A DNA stretch of 64,000 bases from Viridothelium virens (GCA_010094025.1 ML991867.1:1-64000), one strand, 5' to 3'. Shown: positions 46,297-58,565, counted from the first letter of the stretch. Program-made: numbers and translations. Notes: generated by a model from the sequence alone, not told the origin.

Positions 46297-48141
46297 ATGC
46301 CATTTGATGGAACACCTTCATTGGGGTGCGAGAGCTGCAAAAAGCGGAAGCTGAAGGTGAGAAAGGCTAATCGCAGTTTGGACCCACCGATCTAAACCCA
46401 CCCGAGTGTGACAGGACGAAGCCAGAATGTCAGAAGTGTATTGCCATTAACAAAAGATGTCCTGGAGTCCCCGATGCAGTTGATCAAGTTATCCGCGGAT
46501 TCGACCCGAATCGACCAAAACGAAAGTATGAACAACGTTCAAAGAAGACTGTGAAAGCCAGCGGAGCACCAAAGAAAGAGGACAAATCTGTTCCAGCAAC
46601 GTCATCGAGAAAAGCTTCTGCCGCTGATAAGAACCCTTCTTCCGACGAGGTCTGCACGGATCTGACAGTCGTGCCTGTTAATCGTTCGCAGAGCAGTACC
46701 TCTGCTGTCCCGCCGTTAGTGGCCGTTCCCACTTCAAACCGCGAGCAGCATGCGCTTGGCTTGTTCTTTCACACACTTCAAGAAGTCAAGTCCGATATCC
46801 CTGTTCATGGTGTAGGTCCTTTCCTCTGTCTCCTTGCACCTCTGCACGCCGATGCTTCAGTTGATTCAGCGCTCCATCGAGCGACATCTGCCGTTAGTGC
46901 ATTATCCTTAGCGGAACATCATCAGGAGCCTAAGCTCCAAAAGGATGCATACATAGCCTACGGTGATGCCGTGAAAGCGCTAAACAAAGTAATTGCTGGA
47001 GGTGGGCCTTCGGTTGTCTCTGACGAGACACTTATGTCGACACTGCTTCTCTCACTATGTGAGGTGAGCTTTCCTCCAAAGCATCAGTTTGTCTATTAGC
47101 TTAATATAGCCAAAGTGTTATCCTACTCTTTTAGCATCGACTCTTCGTTACCGCAAGCATCTGGAAGGCGCCGTCAGTCTGTTACTTCTGCGCGGGCCAG
47201 AACAATTCGAAAAGCCCGCTTCGTTGGCACTCTTCAAGGCTGCACGCACTCAGATGGTACGTACCTGTCTTTTTGGGAGTGACCCAATGTTCCATATCTG
47301 ACCCAGGTAGGTCTTCAACTATATCCATCGCAAAAAGCGGATCCCAAATTTCAACAACGATCAAGGCTGGGTCTTTGCTCAAGAGGATTCCGACGATCCG
47401 CTTACTCTCTTGGGTACGACGGTTTTGGATCTACCAGCGTTGCGAGCAGATGCAGATGTTCTCGAGGACGAGACCTGGACCACGCATCAAATTTTTGATC
47501 TCCTCAATCGAGCGCAGCGGATAGAATCCCTCCTTTGCACCTGGTTCGCAAAGTTACCGGAAGAATGGTTGCCTCAGATCGTTGGAAGTTGCGAAGAGTT
47601 GTTCGATCCTCCCGAGCTTGCACAATATTGGCCTGGTCCTGTGCATAGCTATTGCGATCTCTACACCGCCTATACAGTCAATATTTATCGTGTATTCCGC
47701 ACCAATGTTCATCAGGTGATTTTAAATGCGCAGAGCATGCTGGAGACACTGTACCTGGGCCAAGAGATGTCAGAAACACTTCTCGAGGAAACCTCGAAAC
47801 AGAAGGCTTGTTCAAAAGCCATCATCCAAGATCTGACCAACGAGGTCTGCGCAAGCGTGCCATTTCACTTGTACAACGACTTTGAAGACTCATCGAAACT
47901 GCCGAAGCAGGTCTCGAATGCCACCAGAGCTTACTATCTGCTCAATCCACTCTTCGTAACATTATGCGTGCAGGGCCTGCCGGAAAATCAGACCTCCTGG
48001 ATGAGAGGCCGACTTAGAGTCGTTATGGACATCGAAAAAGACGAAACAAGCTCACTCTTCATGAGAGACACGGTCCAGAAGATGCTCGGGTACGCTATGG
48101 TCGGCAATCTATCCATGTCTTGCTTTTACCGAAATGCTTGA
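46297..48141 (+). CDS. Zn2Cys6 transcription factor
   Basis: Exons 46297-46356, 46407-47063, 47110-47256 and 47311-48141 give 564 aa. The binuclear zinc cluster is split by intron 1 and reads CESCKKRKLK-CDRTKPEC, then QKCIAINKRCPG: all six cysteines have canonical C-x2-C-x6-C-x6-C-x2-C-x6-C spacing. A basic linker follows (PNRPKRKYEQRSKKT). The long C-terminal region (HLEGAVSLLLLRGPEQFEKP, VFNYIHRKKRIPN) is the fungal-specific transcription factor domain II type. Intron 2 is only 46 bp; its acceptor was chosen because it alone keeps the frame into STLRYRKHLEGAV. Target genes are unknown; the neighbouring PhyH gene is one candidate by position only. Confidence 0.88.
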
Positions 48142-50147
48142 TCAGAATGCTTGACAGGGGTCTAGATGGTGCCCAAGGTTTACCAACATTGTAGTCGAGC
48201 AACAAGTCAACCTCCAGGCGTTTTGAGAATCCCTTCGACATTTTTCAAAAAGCTACAACAAGAGCTTAGCGGAACAAAAGGCAAGAATTCACGAATGAGC
48301 TGTCTCACAACGTCATTTCTCTTTCATTTAAGCCGGGTAATCCCCGACAAGATCTCGAGCATAAACGGCGCCCCTCTCCCACAAAAAATTGCGACGGCAA
48401 ATTGGCGTGATGGCCGAGCTCCATTTATTCGCCTTGCGCAAGACGCCGACGAGCTACCAAAAAGGTGGAGGAACCTTCACATCAAAGCTAAAGGAACGTA
48501 ATTCAGGAGACGTATTTGTTCGAGGAGCGTAAGAGGAGAATGTCGTGTAATGAGTGGATGCATAGTTTTCTTTGTTATCGTTGGTCTCGAAGTAACAAAA
48601 GAGGAGTCGTTGTCCCACGAAACAGTGGTTACCGCGTGAAGCTCAAATCACTGCACTTTGAGATGCTGCGCAATGGATTCGACGAAATCCGAGCATAAGT
48701 GAGAAGAGGAAAGGAAGGCAGAAAAAGAGGGAATAGATTGAAATGGGCTCCGGTGGCAGTATGCATCATCAGCCTTTTACATGCAGTTGAGCATTCGCTA
48801 ATTCTGATAGGCTATTCGGGCCCACATTCCACAGACGCATACAGCATGGGTTTCATCCAAAAGAGAAATGGTTGCGGGTAGGGATGCAGATATCCATCCT
48901 CACCTTTCGAAGGCCGAAGGATAGAATGCAACTCGTATCGATTGAATTTTGAAATCTCCGAGCCGTCATGCATCATTTAAGTACCTTTTAACGAGCCAAC
49001 TAATTTGTTAGCCTCCAACATTCGGGCAGCATAAGAAAGGTTGAGATGCGCTAGTCCTAAAGAAGAGAAACTTCCGTGGCGCAGGACTACAAGAGTTGTT
49101 CAAGTGCTCCGTACACATTCGACTCTGGATTTGCGAAATCGCAGGCACACTACTCCTTATTGTCTGCTCAGTTCGGCATCCATAACAGCTTTTCGAAATG
49201 GCGATGTAGCATTCACTGGATTGCCTCCGGAACAGTGTGGAACTAATTATTTCCGAAATGGGGCAAATTTCCGATCGAGGACAAGCCATACTACGTCCGA
49301 CCACTGCCTTCAGCGACAGACTGCCGTATTGTGCTACAAAGTCGTACAACGCAGCCGGAATTGGGAACATTTCGTACCAAGACGGAATTGTTACGACGCT
49401 TGGACAATACCTTGATTGAACGAGCCGAGAGACCCTCATCAACACGATAGCATCCGATTGCCATCATGCCTATGGTTCGGGATGTTTGAGCGTGGGTCAA
49501 GGTTCTCGTTATGAGGGAGGAAGGGATCATTGCGGAAGAGTAGTGCAAAGATCGCTCCAACTCTCCGTCTGATCTAATAGACAGGCTTGCAAAGTATATG
49601 AAGGCTTACCAACCTAGCTGAGACCAAAGCCCTCGAAGAGGCAGTCCATCTGATGGATTATGTGCTCGAATCGTACTGAGAGCAGCAGAATGCCCAGCAA
49701 TTGTCGCCAATTCCTTCGTTTAGTTGGGTTGAACTGCTGGAAACAAAGGTACAGCACACTTTCACGAAGTTCTTACGATCGAGTACGCTTCTCATAAAGT
49801 AGAACCAAGTCCGCCACGAGGACAGGTTGCGGTAGCTCATACAAGGCGCATTAGCTGCGTTTCTCGATCTTACGGTAGTTGTCGTTCTCGGAGCCGTCTC
49901 TTTTCTAAGCTACCTAGTGGCGAAACCTCAGGTCAAGTCCACCCACCGATTACCGTAACAGGAAGCTCTGATCATTGCATTTTTCTTTCACGGATACCTC
50001 AAAAGCAGCGGGATCTATGCTTTCGCAGCAAGCTGCAGCTACGATTGCCGTATTGCATCCGTTTGAGCCGGCGAACGATCACCATTTTTACAGTATGGTA
50101 GCTCGATTATCCGGACAGCGCGAAAGGGTCCCGAGCCTTGACACACG
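48142..50147. other. Decayed spacer without a recognisable gene
   Basis: Several frames of 60-156 codons overlap on both strands, none with family features. A hydrophobic run (LAAFLDLTVVVVLGAVSFL) at about 49850-49915 on the plus strand may be a remnant of a membrane protein. With the MFS pseudogene to the right, the block looks like gene wreckage. Confidence 0.4.
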
Positions 50148-51545
50148 GTGGACAGAGGATTTCTCGACCTTGATATCCGGGCCGATCAAGCGTTCTCCGC
50201 GACTTCTGCACAGATTCTGCGATCTAACATCCACATCCAGGAGAAGCCGCCAAATCCGAATGCAAAAGGACCTTACGACGGACATACAGCGTGGCTGGTG
50301 GTTCTCGAGTCCTTCTCTCTGGACTTTAACATTTGGGATAGCGCCTTTTCCTTCGGTGTGTTTTAGAACTAATACGAGACTGGCCAGCTCTTCCATGCAT
50401 CCTCATCTCAATTTACCTAGATCGAACCCGTTCAACTATGTTTGAAACTCTTCTTTGGTGCTCTGATATGGCGAATCTATGCTCCAGGGTATCTACACTT
50501 TCTCCTCGTCCTTCGTGCTTTTGCTGTCGTCTTTGGCCAGATGATGATTAGTCTGGGTCAGCCCTGCTTGAGTAGCGCTCATGTTGCAAGGATTTCGTAT
50601 TGGCATTGGATCTGGCTTTCTCTGGATACTTCAATCGCAAGCATTTCCCAGTGGTTCAGGACGCGAAATGGGCTAGCTGCGGGAATTGCTACCAGTGAAA
50701 GCTGAATGGCAGGGGCCTTGTATTCGGTTATGCTCCACCGACTACAGACCAGCGAATTTTTTGCGTGGGCTAAATGCGTAATCGGCTTCGTATTATCAGC
50801 CACTCTTGTGGTTTCAGTCGTGACCGTCAAGATGCGCGTCACGCCGTCTGAAGTCCGTGGCATGTTTGACTAGACTGCCTCCCGTGAGATTGCTTGGACT
50901 CTCTATACGCTATTCAACCTCATCGTTCTGATGGGTCTCTATATGCCGTACTTCTATAGCCAGTAAGCAGTTGCACCAGCTCTACCATCCAGTCCCTATA
51001 CCTAGAAGACGGACTCGGCTAACATTTGGCGAATCTTACAGATACTTTGCCAGCGCAAGATACATCGCCCATGTCAATAACACCTTCCTCCTGCTCTCTA
51101 ACATCAATGTGGCATCTTCTTCTGATCGCATCCTATTCAACTACCTCGGCGATCGCTTCCGTCTCTTCAACGCCCTTCTCTTCTGCTGTCCCATTATGGC
51201 ATCCTTATGCTTGCACTTATCCCTCAAACTTCGCTCCGCAATCTCGTCGGTTTCTGTGTCTTCTACAGCTTCTTCAGTGGCATGCGGAAGGCCCTTCTAG
51301 GTCTAGCTATCGTCAAGTTGTGTCTTAGTCTAGCGATGATTGGTACCAGAATGGACATAACGTTTGCTGTTGCAAGTACGGGACCCTTGATGGAAAATCT
51401 AGTCGGAGGTGCTATCTTGAAGGGAGGTGCTATCTTGAAGAGAGGAACGGAGCAGGGATCTGAGGGAGCTTGGGCATTTAGGGGTATCGTGGTTTTGGTA
51501 GCTGGAATGGGATATGTGATTACTAGGATGTACAAAGCGAGGTGA
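50148..51545 (+). pseudogene. Decayed MFS transporter, monocarboxylate-transporter-like
   Basis: Pieces of one transporter appear in order but in different frames. First is NPNAKGPYDGHTAWLVVLESF with FSFGVF (about 50250-50366), the start of helix 1 in fungal MCT-type carriers. Then GYLHFLLVLRAFAVVFGQMM and SISQWFRTRNGLAAGIA (the helix 4-5 loop, about 50470-50700), then a helix ending in TVKMRV, then FNLIVLMGLYMPYFYSQ (about 50905-50965), NYLGDRFRLFNALLFC, and a final open part GFCVFYSFFSGMRKALLGL to the end at 51545. Stops and frame changes occur between most blocks, at least four breaks, too many to explain by introns. The last block even carries a short in-frame duplication (GGAILK twice). 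Any product would be non-functional. Confidence 0.8.
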
Positions 51546-52045
51546 AAAGCTATTGCTTTCGCTCAATCGTATCGCATATGATACTTAAAGATGAGAATGT
51601 CGAATAGTCACATTTGTCCTTATATTAGTCGTCGTCGTTTGTGGCATATCTCCAGCTGGAAGTATGAGGGATTCTCGCCCCGTCACGTGAGTTGGTGTTG
51701 CAATGCGGACGCGCTACAAATTTCGGTGAAGGTCGACACAACACTTGATATCAACCCAACGTGATGTCCATCCAAAAGATTCAATGGTCACAGAACTCTG
51801 TAGCTCCCAGAAACAAGTAAGTGAATGAACGTACGCCAGCACAATGACGTCACAAATTGGAATCGGAGTTCAGCACTTGAAGTGTCTTCACTTCTCGCTG
51901 CTTCCTTCTTTCGCGCTTCACAACAGTTGACCTACGCACATTCTCTTGCCAAATCCGTGCACCTTGATTGTTTCTAGATTTTCACCTTCTCTGCTCAGTC
52001 TTCTTTGACTTTACACCTCGTCTCCTGGCTCTACGATTCGACACC
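51546..52045. other. Upstream region of the zinc-knuckle gene
   Basis: Nothing beyond a pyrimidine-rich stretch just before the start codon was recognised. Confidence 0.4.
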
Positions 52046-53923
52046 ATGATGGAGACGGCTTTGAAGGCGGAGGGAAAGCGCACCGCCCAAAGTCCTCGCG
52101 CAGACAAAGACCCGGGCGAGTCGAAGCGTCCAAAGCTCGAAGAAGATTTTGACCATGTCCCGTCGGACAATGTGTCCTCTTCAACTGCTACGTCCGAAAG
52201 TAGCCTTCCAGATGATTTCGAAGACTTAACGTTTGCGAGTCCAGAGATGACTTCTGCCACGCACAGCAAGCCAATCACCCAACAAGTGCAAAGGTCTTCT
52301 CGCTCCACAGGGTTGGATGGGTCAAATGCCCAGAACCGTGACAAATGCACGGAACAGGAGACGCAGCTTGCTAGTCTTGTCTTTTCATTTCATAAGAGAG
52401 CGAGCAGTAGCGATTTCATGGCTTTCCTTACTCAAGGTAGAGCTTTCATCATATCTGTAGAGATCCCGAAACGCACGGTGTTCCGCCTCGAGAGAAATCC
52501 CCGCAATCAAGTCAGTTCTAGTATTCTTGCCCATATTGCAAGGTACGGGTACCATCAAATCGAGGGCCTAGTCTTTCTGAACAGTCCGCCGGAATATGCC
52601 CACGTTCTTGCAATATACGACGACAAGGAGTCTGCAGATGCCATGAGGTCTAGCATGTCATCAGTAAGCTTCACTGTCCTGGGTTTCATGGTTGGTCTAC
52701 AAGTGGCTGTGCCCACATCGTCGAATACTTCGTTGGACCGACGAGACCCTCCCCGAAAAGTTCTGAAAGAGTACCGGGGAGATATTACTCGCGAACGAGT
52801 TGCGCTGCTGGATTCCATGGGGGGACTTCGCGAGTATGCATTTAATCGCTACAACCTGACCGTCGAAGCTCGTAAACGTACATTGGAGAGGAGAAAAACT
52901 TTCCACAGCAAACACGGCTTTGTCACCGCTGCTCAAGACGCTGGGCTAACGTCTACTGGAGCGGCAATGCCCAGGGCACCTTCATCCACCGCTGCTCAAG
53001 ATGCTGGGCCATCATCTGCGGGAGAGGCAATGCCCAGGACGTCTTCATCCACCGCTTCCTTCCTTACTGCTTCGACAGCATTCCCAATGTCGCACGGCAT
53101 TCGACAGTTCGGCGGTTTGTCCACGCCGCCTTGGCGCTTCAAACAACCGCAGCTGCCAGCTACAACATATGGACTACCTTCGACAGCCAACTTCTCATTC
53201 TCTGCGCCAATCTCCCATCAGCCATATCTCCCAACAGCAATAGACAAAGGTTTCACATCGACTGCTTCCTATTTGCTTCCTTCTGGCATCAATCAACACC
53301 AGTCATCTGCTGTGATGTCCAGGCCATCTGCGTCAACTTTGATTTCTCCTCCAACAACAAGCTTTAACAAACCGAGGCCGCCTCCTCAAGGTACTACACC
53401 ACATGGATCGAGCATGCCATCTGTTCCGGCTTCTGTCGCCTACCAGCCAGGGTCGGACGTAATGCCCATCAATTACCCATCAGCATACTCCCATCCTTCA
53501 TATTCCACTTTTGCTCAATCGCAGCCTAGGTCAGTGCGCTATAATTTCTCGTCATCTGCTTCAGCCTTTCCGCCTCAGCATTTGATCGTTCGAGGGCTGG
53601 CGTAAACGCTCAGGCACTTCGGTTGATTGCTCATCTTTTCATCCCCGGTCCTTCAATCAACTATACCAATCTAGCTTCAGAAGTCTAAAAGAGCACTTCC
53701 TCACAGGGATACGAAACTCTCGGATATCGACGCATTGGAGCAATACTACCAAGGAAGAGACTACGGTATCATTCATCCCGATGAACTAGTCCAGTGTCGA
53801 CGCTGCCTTGGCCGAGGTCATATGCCAGATGACTGCCCAAGTCGAGCATGCAAGCATTGCGGAGAGCTCGACAAGCACTTTGACTATCAATGCCCTCGCC
53901 GCGGCGGCCGTATGGGTCGCTGA
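52046..53923 (+). CDS. Disordered protein with C-terminal CCHC zinc knuckle
   Basis: Exons 52046-53601 and 53707-53923 give 590 aa. The start at 52046 has a good context (CACCATGATGG). The N terminus is acidic with a possible nuclear signal (ESKRPKLEEDF). Residues about 115-260 look folded (LASLVFSFHKRASSSDFMAF, VFRLERNPRNQVSSSILAHI). A 21-residue unit beginning AAQDAG is duplicated in tandem, followed by a long Ser/Pro/Thr-rich tract. Exon 2 encodes a canonical zinc knuckle CRRCLGRGHMPDDC and a second, looser one, CKHCGELDKHFDYQC. Such knuckles usually bind single-stranded RNA. The intron donor GTAAAC is weak, so the two parts could instead be separate genes. Confidence 0.65.
52928..53053 (+). 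repeat. 63-bp tandem duplication inside the coding region
   Basis: Units start at 52928 and 52991, both with GCTGCTCAAGA, and encode AAQDAGLTSTGAAMPRAPSST-like 21-mers. The second copy differs at about six residues, so the duplication is not very recent. Confidence 0.85.
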
Positions 53924-54802
53924 GGGACCCCGTGATGTTTTCGGTCGCGGGTGAGGTGCTGTTGGGGGGGAGGGGGTGGGGGAGGAATTCGAGAGATAGT
54001 TGCAGCAGTAGTGAAATGAACCAATTTGCTCTTACAAGTGCATAACCTCATAGGGGAATCTCTGAATAATAATGCCATAGTGAAGTAGTGATCCATTTTT
54101 TTTTTTTTGTATAAAATTTGGAAAGTGAAGAATAATATTGTCTAAGAGAAAAAAAAGTAGCCTCTTATTATCATGAGGGTTGCTTTGTACAATTATGGCA
54201 TGACACTGCGTAATCAATTTATAACTTTGAGGAATATTTAGAAGCTACGTTTTCAAATATCTATCTCAAATTTTTTGATGTGTAAGATCCCGTCAAGCTT
54301 TATCCAGGCAGACCTCATCAGAAAATGGCCAAAATTCTCGATTCGGGGGTTTTCTTACCCGTTGTTGAGTGTTTTGAAACTACGTGGCGTAGGGTTGTTT
54401 CATTTATCCGCGACATCCCTCACTAGTTCCACCATCGGAGCTTTCCCCTTCCACCAACGAGCAAGAACCGGAAATTATTAGCCTGCGGAAATACTGGGAA
54501 AGAGCTCGCGTAAAGAGGCGCGCTCATCTCGATGGAACGACCTCCCCAATGGCTGTTTTGCACCCCAGTCGTACGCCACTTTCGAGATTAGAGGGAACTC
54601 CCATCGGAGTAAAGCTGCTATGCCACGATGTACAACGTCAAAGTAGATTTATATATAAGGGAGTGTCTTTCAGCTCGCTGGATCTTTTCCTTTTCACAGC
54701 AGCCTGCACACATTCGTTCATTTCTATTGGCTTCTACTTCTAGCTTTCATTCAGTAAAGCTTCATTCGTTTCTCACCGTCCATCTTGTTTGAAGATCTCA
54801 AA
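53924..54802. other. AT-rich spacer and polygalacturonase promoter
   Basis: 54050-54300 is strikingly AT-rich (T12 run near 54098), probably the zinc-knuckle gene's 3' end. The right half is the polygalacturonase promoter with the TATA element listed separately. Confidence 0.5.
54648..54657 (+). promoter_or_regulatory. TATA box of the polygalacturonase gene
   Basis: TTATATATAAGG sits about 150 bp upstream of the ATG at 54803. A strong TATA element fits an inducible secreted enzyme. The following 140 bases are pyrimidine-rich, as in a fungal 5' UTR. Confidence 0.6.
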
Positions 54803-56163
54803 ATGGTTTCATCAACTCTTCTACAAAGTTTATTTGCTGCGACCGCTGCGGGCCTGGCATTGCCCGCCGTTCCAGAACACGCATTTCCGTTCGAGCTTGG
54901 CCATCATCATCACCATCACAATCATACTCATCACAACCACACTGGTGCAGGCTTCCCCACTAGCGGCAACGGTGTTTTGACGAACGGCCGTTCTTCTGCT
55001 ATCAAGAAGAGCACTACGACCAAGGCAGTAAGTGCCACAGCAACAGCTGCTGTTACCACGGTCTCGTCTATATTAGCAGCTGCGAACACTTCTTCCCCGC
55101 AGGCTTCTAGCTGTACCTTCACGAGCGCCTCAGCTGCTATCTCCGGCAAAGCATCATGCTCGAGTATCGTCCTTAGCGGTATCACCGTCCCGGCCGGAAC
55201 CACTCTCGACATGACGGACTTGAAAGAGGGAACCACAGTGAGCATCTTGATCTAATACGAGTTTTACAATGTCTAATCCTATTTCAGGTTACTTTCGAGG
55301 GTACCACGACATTCGGATACAAGGAGTGGGAGGGCCCTCTCATCTCCGTTTCCGGCAGCGGCATCACCGTAACCGGTGCATCTGGCCATGTCATCGACGG
55401 CAACGGCGCCGCATGGTGGGACGGCAAGGGCTCGAACGGCGGCAAGACCAAGCCGAAATTCTTCTACGCCCACTCGCTCAAAGCCAACTCCGTCATCAAG
55501 GGCCTCAACGTCAAGAACACGCCCGTGCAGGGCTTCTCCATCAACAGCGCGCAGGACCTGAGCGTGCAGGACATCACCATCGACAACAGCGCCGGCGCCT
55601 CGCTGGGGCACAACACCGACGCCTTCGACGTCGGCTCCTCCACCGGCGTCACCATCTCCGGCGCCAACATCCAGAACCAGGACGACTGCCTCGCCATCAA
55701 CTCCGGCACCGACATCACCTTCACCGGCGGCACCTGCTCGGGCGGACACGGCCTCAGCATCGGCTCCGTCGGAGGCCGCGACGACAACACCGTCGAGAAC
55801 GTCGTCATCTCCAACTCCAAGATCTCTGACTCGCAGAACGGCGTGCGGATCAAGACCGTCTCGGGCGCGACGGGCTCCGTCAAGAATGTCACGTACAGCG
55901 ACATCACGCTCTCTGGCATCACGGACTACGGTGTTGTGATTGAGCAGGACTATGAGAATGGTAGCCCGACGGGTACTCCTACCTCTGGCGTTCCTATCAC
56001 CGGTCTTACTCTTAATGGCGTTACGGGCTCCGTTTCGTCGGACGCGAAGGAGGTCTACATTCTCTGCGCGTCTTGCTCTGACTGGACCTGGAAGGGCGTG
56101 TCGGTTACGGGCGGTGCGAAGGACACGAAATGTACAGGTGTTCCAACTGGTGCGAGCTGCTAA
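54803..56163 (+). CDS. Secreted endopolygalacturonase, GH28
   Basis: Exons 54803-55237 and 55288-56163 give 436 aa. A signal peptide (about residues 1-20, [16 protein letters not shown]) is followed by an unusual pro-region: thirteen residues rich in His (34-46) with NHT glycosylation sites, then a Ser/Thr/Ala linker to about residue 100. The catalytic parallel beta-helix follows. GH28 active-site residues are all present: NTD at 254-256, DD at 277-278, His299 in GGHGLSIGS, and Arg332/Lys334 in RIK. It should cut alpha-1,4 bonds in homogalacturonan outside the cell. The extra 60-70 residues make it longer than typical fungal enzymes of about 360-380 aa. Exon 2 is strongly biased to C/G in third positions, consistent with high expression. 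Confidence 0.95.
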
Positions 56164-57034
56164 ATGGCAAACCGGGAAGGAGGACAAAAGAGAAGCGTGG
56201 AGGGATGAAGGAGCATCTGTTGTGGAGGTAAAGACCAGTGGGCAGTGTCCCCTGTCAGTGCAGTCTTGATTGTACATACTTTGATTCTTAATCGGCTAAG
56301 CCTGTATTAAATAAACATTGCCCGAATATTTTCGTGGCGACACTGTGAACTTCAAACCTTTCCGTGACAAAGTTTACTTATTCTCAGTTCTCATTATCTA
56401 GAGTGATTGCTTGGAAGTTTTCAATTTGGGGACACTTTTCTCCCCGGGGATGCCAAACGTTGTGATTCGTGCCTGCAGACTGAATCATTGGCAACAAGGT
56501 GGGCGCTCTTCAACACGACTGTAGCTAACAAGCTCCCCATCTCAAGATGAGATTGGCTTCGATCCCAATCTAGTAATCACAATGACCCAGCTGGGGAGCA
56601 CCTCGACTTGACTAGGCGCTTATTTCGCTAACCTGTCGACTGCGAAGTACAATATCTCTTCTGATATTCGGGGTATCTTTTTGGGTGTTTAGTATGTGAG
56701 AAAATCGTTGGACAATAGAGGAACTATCCCAGACCGTTTGAGTCTTGTTGCTTTGAATGAAGGAACAAGGGGAGTGCCTCCTGGACCTATGCATTGGCTT
56801 ATGCTCGTAGGACAAACAATTTGCTCTGTTGCTATAGAGGGCACAAACAATATGCTCCACGCAGTTCCAGAAGCAGCTTCAGTAGAGTTCGTAGCTACAA
56901 GATGGGGGCTCTATCTCCTTCACGCAAGTATAATCCTGCAGTAAAGTCAGCACAGGAGCATCTTTGCTGGATCATTGGCAATCGTTGACATAAATTCAAG
57001 ATTCGAGAACTGTGTTGGTTCAGCCCATTGCAAG
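56164..57034. other. Spacer, nothing recognised
   Basis: 3' flank of the polygalacturonase gene and upstream region of the next small gene. No credible frame was found. Confidence 0.5.
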
Positions 57035-57689
57035 ATGTCGTTCTCGCCGCCTCCGGATGACTGGGTATGTATGTCGGGATACACGTTGTAGTCGTCGCTG
57101 AGAAGCGTCCCAGGTCCAACGGCTCCCCCCTGGTGGTCTTGGCTTCAGAGTTATTGCACCGGGACACAACCACAATGGCTACAGAGCACGCAATCCGGAC
57201 GCACCTCGAACATGGCCAAGTGTCCAGAATCATCTGCAGTGGACGCGGACAGCCATGCCATGGTTGTCGCTTTTCACGACGTGGAAAGCAGCGCTGCAGC
57301 GGTATCAATACTACTATGCCAATAGAAATGCTGAGAATGTATTCATTGTCGTTGTGGACCTAGAGAAAGTGAGCAACCGAGTCCTCAGTGCGAGCGCTCT
57401 TGCGAGCGATCTCTCCCTTCCAAATCCCGGGTTGTACACGCATGAATGCCTTCTTTGGAAAGGCATACGGAGCGACGCGGTGGTAGCGACAGTCCCGGCC
57501 ACTGGATCGCGCGTGATTGTGCAGGGAGGTCGTGTTGGAGCGATGGAAGTCCCAGAGAGTTTTCTCACTAGGGCAGGGGGCAATAATCAGGATGCTATCT
57601 TCGCATGGGTACAAGATAGAGTGGAGAGTGCGATGGGAACACGCGATGAGGCCATGGCCTTGCGTCTTATGCAAAGTATGTGCATATAA
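57035..57689 (+). CDS. Small protein with ART-like/DUF7587-like sequence
   Basis: Exons 57035-57064 and 57114-57689, joined in phase across a 49-bp intron, give 201 aa. The frame has no internal ATG for its first 65 codons, so it is easily missed. The sequence GLGFRVIAPGHNHNGYRARN, then WTRTAMPWLSLFTTWKAAL, then NVFIVVVDLEKV and a Leu-rich segment with YTHECLLWKGI, follows the layout of fungal DUF7587-type proteins, thought to have an ADP-ribosyltransferase-like fold. That assignment rests on my memory of the pattern and is uncertain; no catalytic triad can be named. No signal peptide is visible, and no stop or frameshift interrupts it. Confidence 0.6.
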
Positions 57690-58565
57690 CGTTACGATGG
57701 TTTATGAACGGAGTACTTTGTGATAAAGGGTCTCTGGTCAGGCTCGGCTAAGGAAGGATTCAGCATCATATAGTAGCAAGGAAATGGCTCAAGCTGTATT
57801 TGTCAAATGTAGCTTCATGGGAGGATTTTTAATGTTGACCTGCTGATCTCCATTCAAGTCGAAACCATAGTGAGACCTGAGCGGAGGAAAGTGGGAATTC
57901 TTGTATGGTGATTCGCTGGATCGTACGCTCTCGTTATCTCGGTATTGGAAGCTGTTATCTGGGTGAGGATGTGCTCGTTGGCCAGTGCTGTCCTTTGTAG
58001 AGTAGTTGTCGTGTAGGAAATAGGAGAGCAAGCAAACCAGTTCTTCGGCTCACCTTCCGCCGGCGACGTCATGCCCGTCTCCCATGGTCTTCCTGGCGCG
58101 GATCAAGTACAAAGAAACAATCCACCAGTCCTTCGCTCCGCACTGTCCATCATCACCATTACTCCGGCAAGGATTCACTGTGACCATTCGGTACTACGCT
58201 CGCTCGCATTTCTTTTCCTACCCCTAACTTTTCAGGCCGGCGCCGGGGTACACCTGTTCACCGGTGGACACTGAGAAACGCAAGCTGTGAGCCACCTCCA
58301 ATCGTTTGTTATCTGCTACCGAGCCTTACCACACAGCTAATCCAGGGTTACGCAGAGCTTCCGCCTACGAAGATTGGAGTTCCACGCACTGCTGACCAGC
58401 ACTTTGTGTTTGCAGAGTGGTCCGGATCGCCTGACCTAACTTCGTTTCTTTTTCCCTTTCAGCACCACCGTCAATCTGTCGCCGATATTTCTCAAGCGTC
58501 CGGAGCTCACCTTCGCCGCCGACATCGACCCCGACTTCTTCTCTCCCGGGTCTGCCGACCGAAGG
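57690..58565. other. Spacer and ORMDL 5' region
   Basis: Bases 58100-58560 are pyrimidine-rich and probably contain the ORMDL promoter and 5' UTR, perhaps with a leader intron near 58285-58460. Nothing else was recognised. Confidence 0.5.

Noticed and set aside
49008-49560. A gene at 49.0-49.6 kb
   Set aside because: Competing frames occur on both strands, none longer than 145 codons, and no family pattern could be seen.
55279-56277. A 332-codon minus-strand frame opposite the polygalacturonase
   Set aside because: It is a by-product of strong third-position GC bias in the GH28 exon; the plus strand has every catalytic residue.
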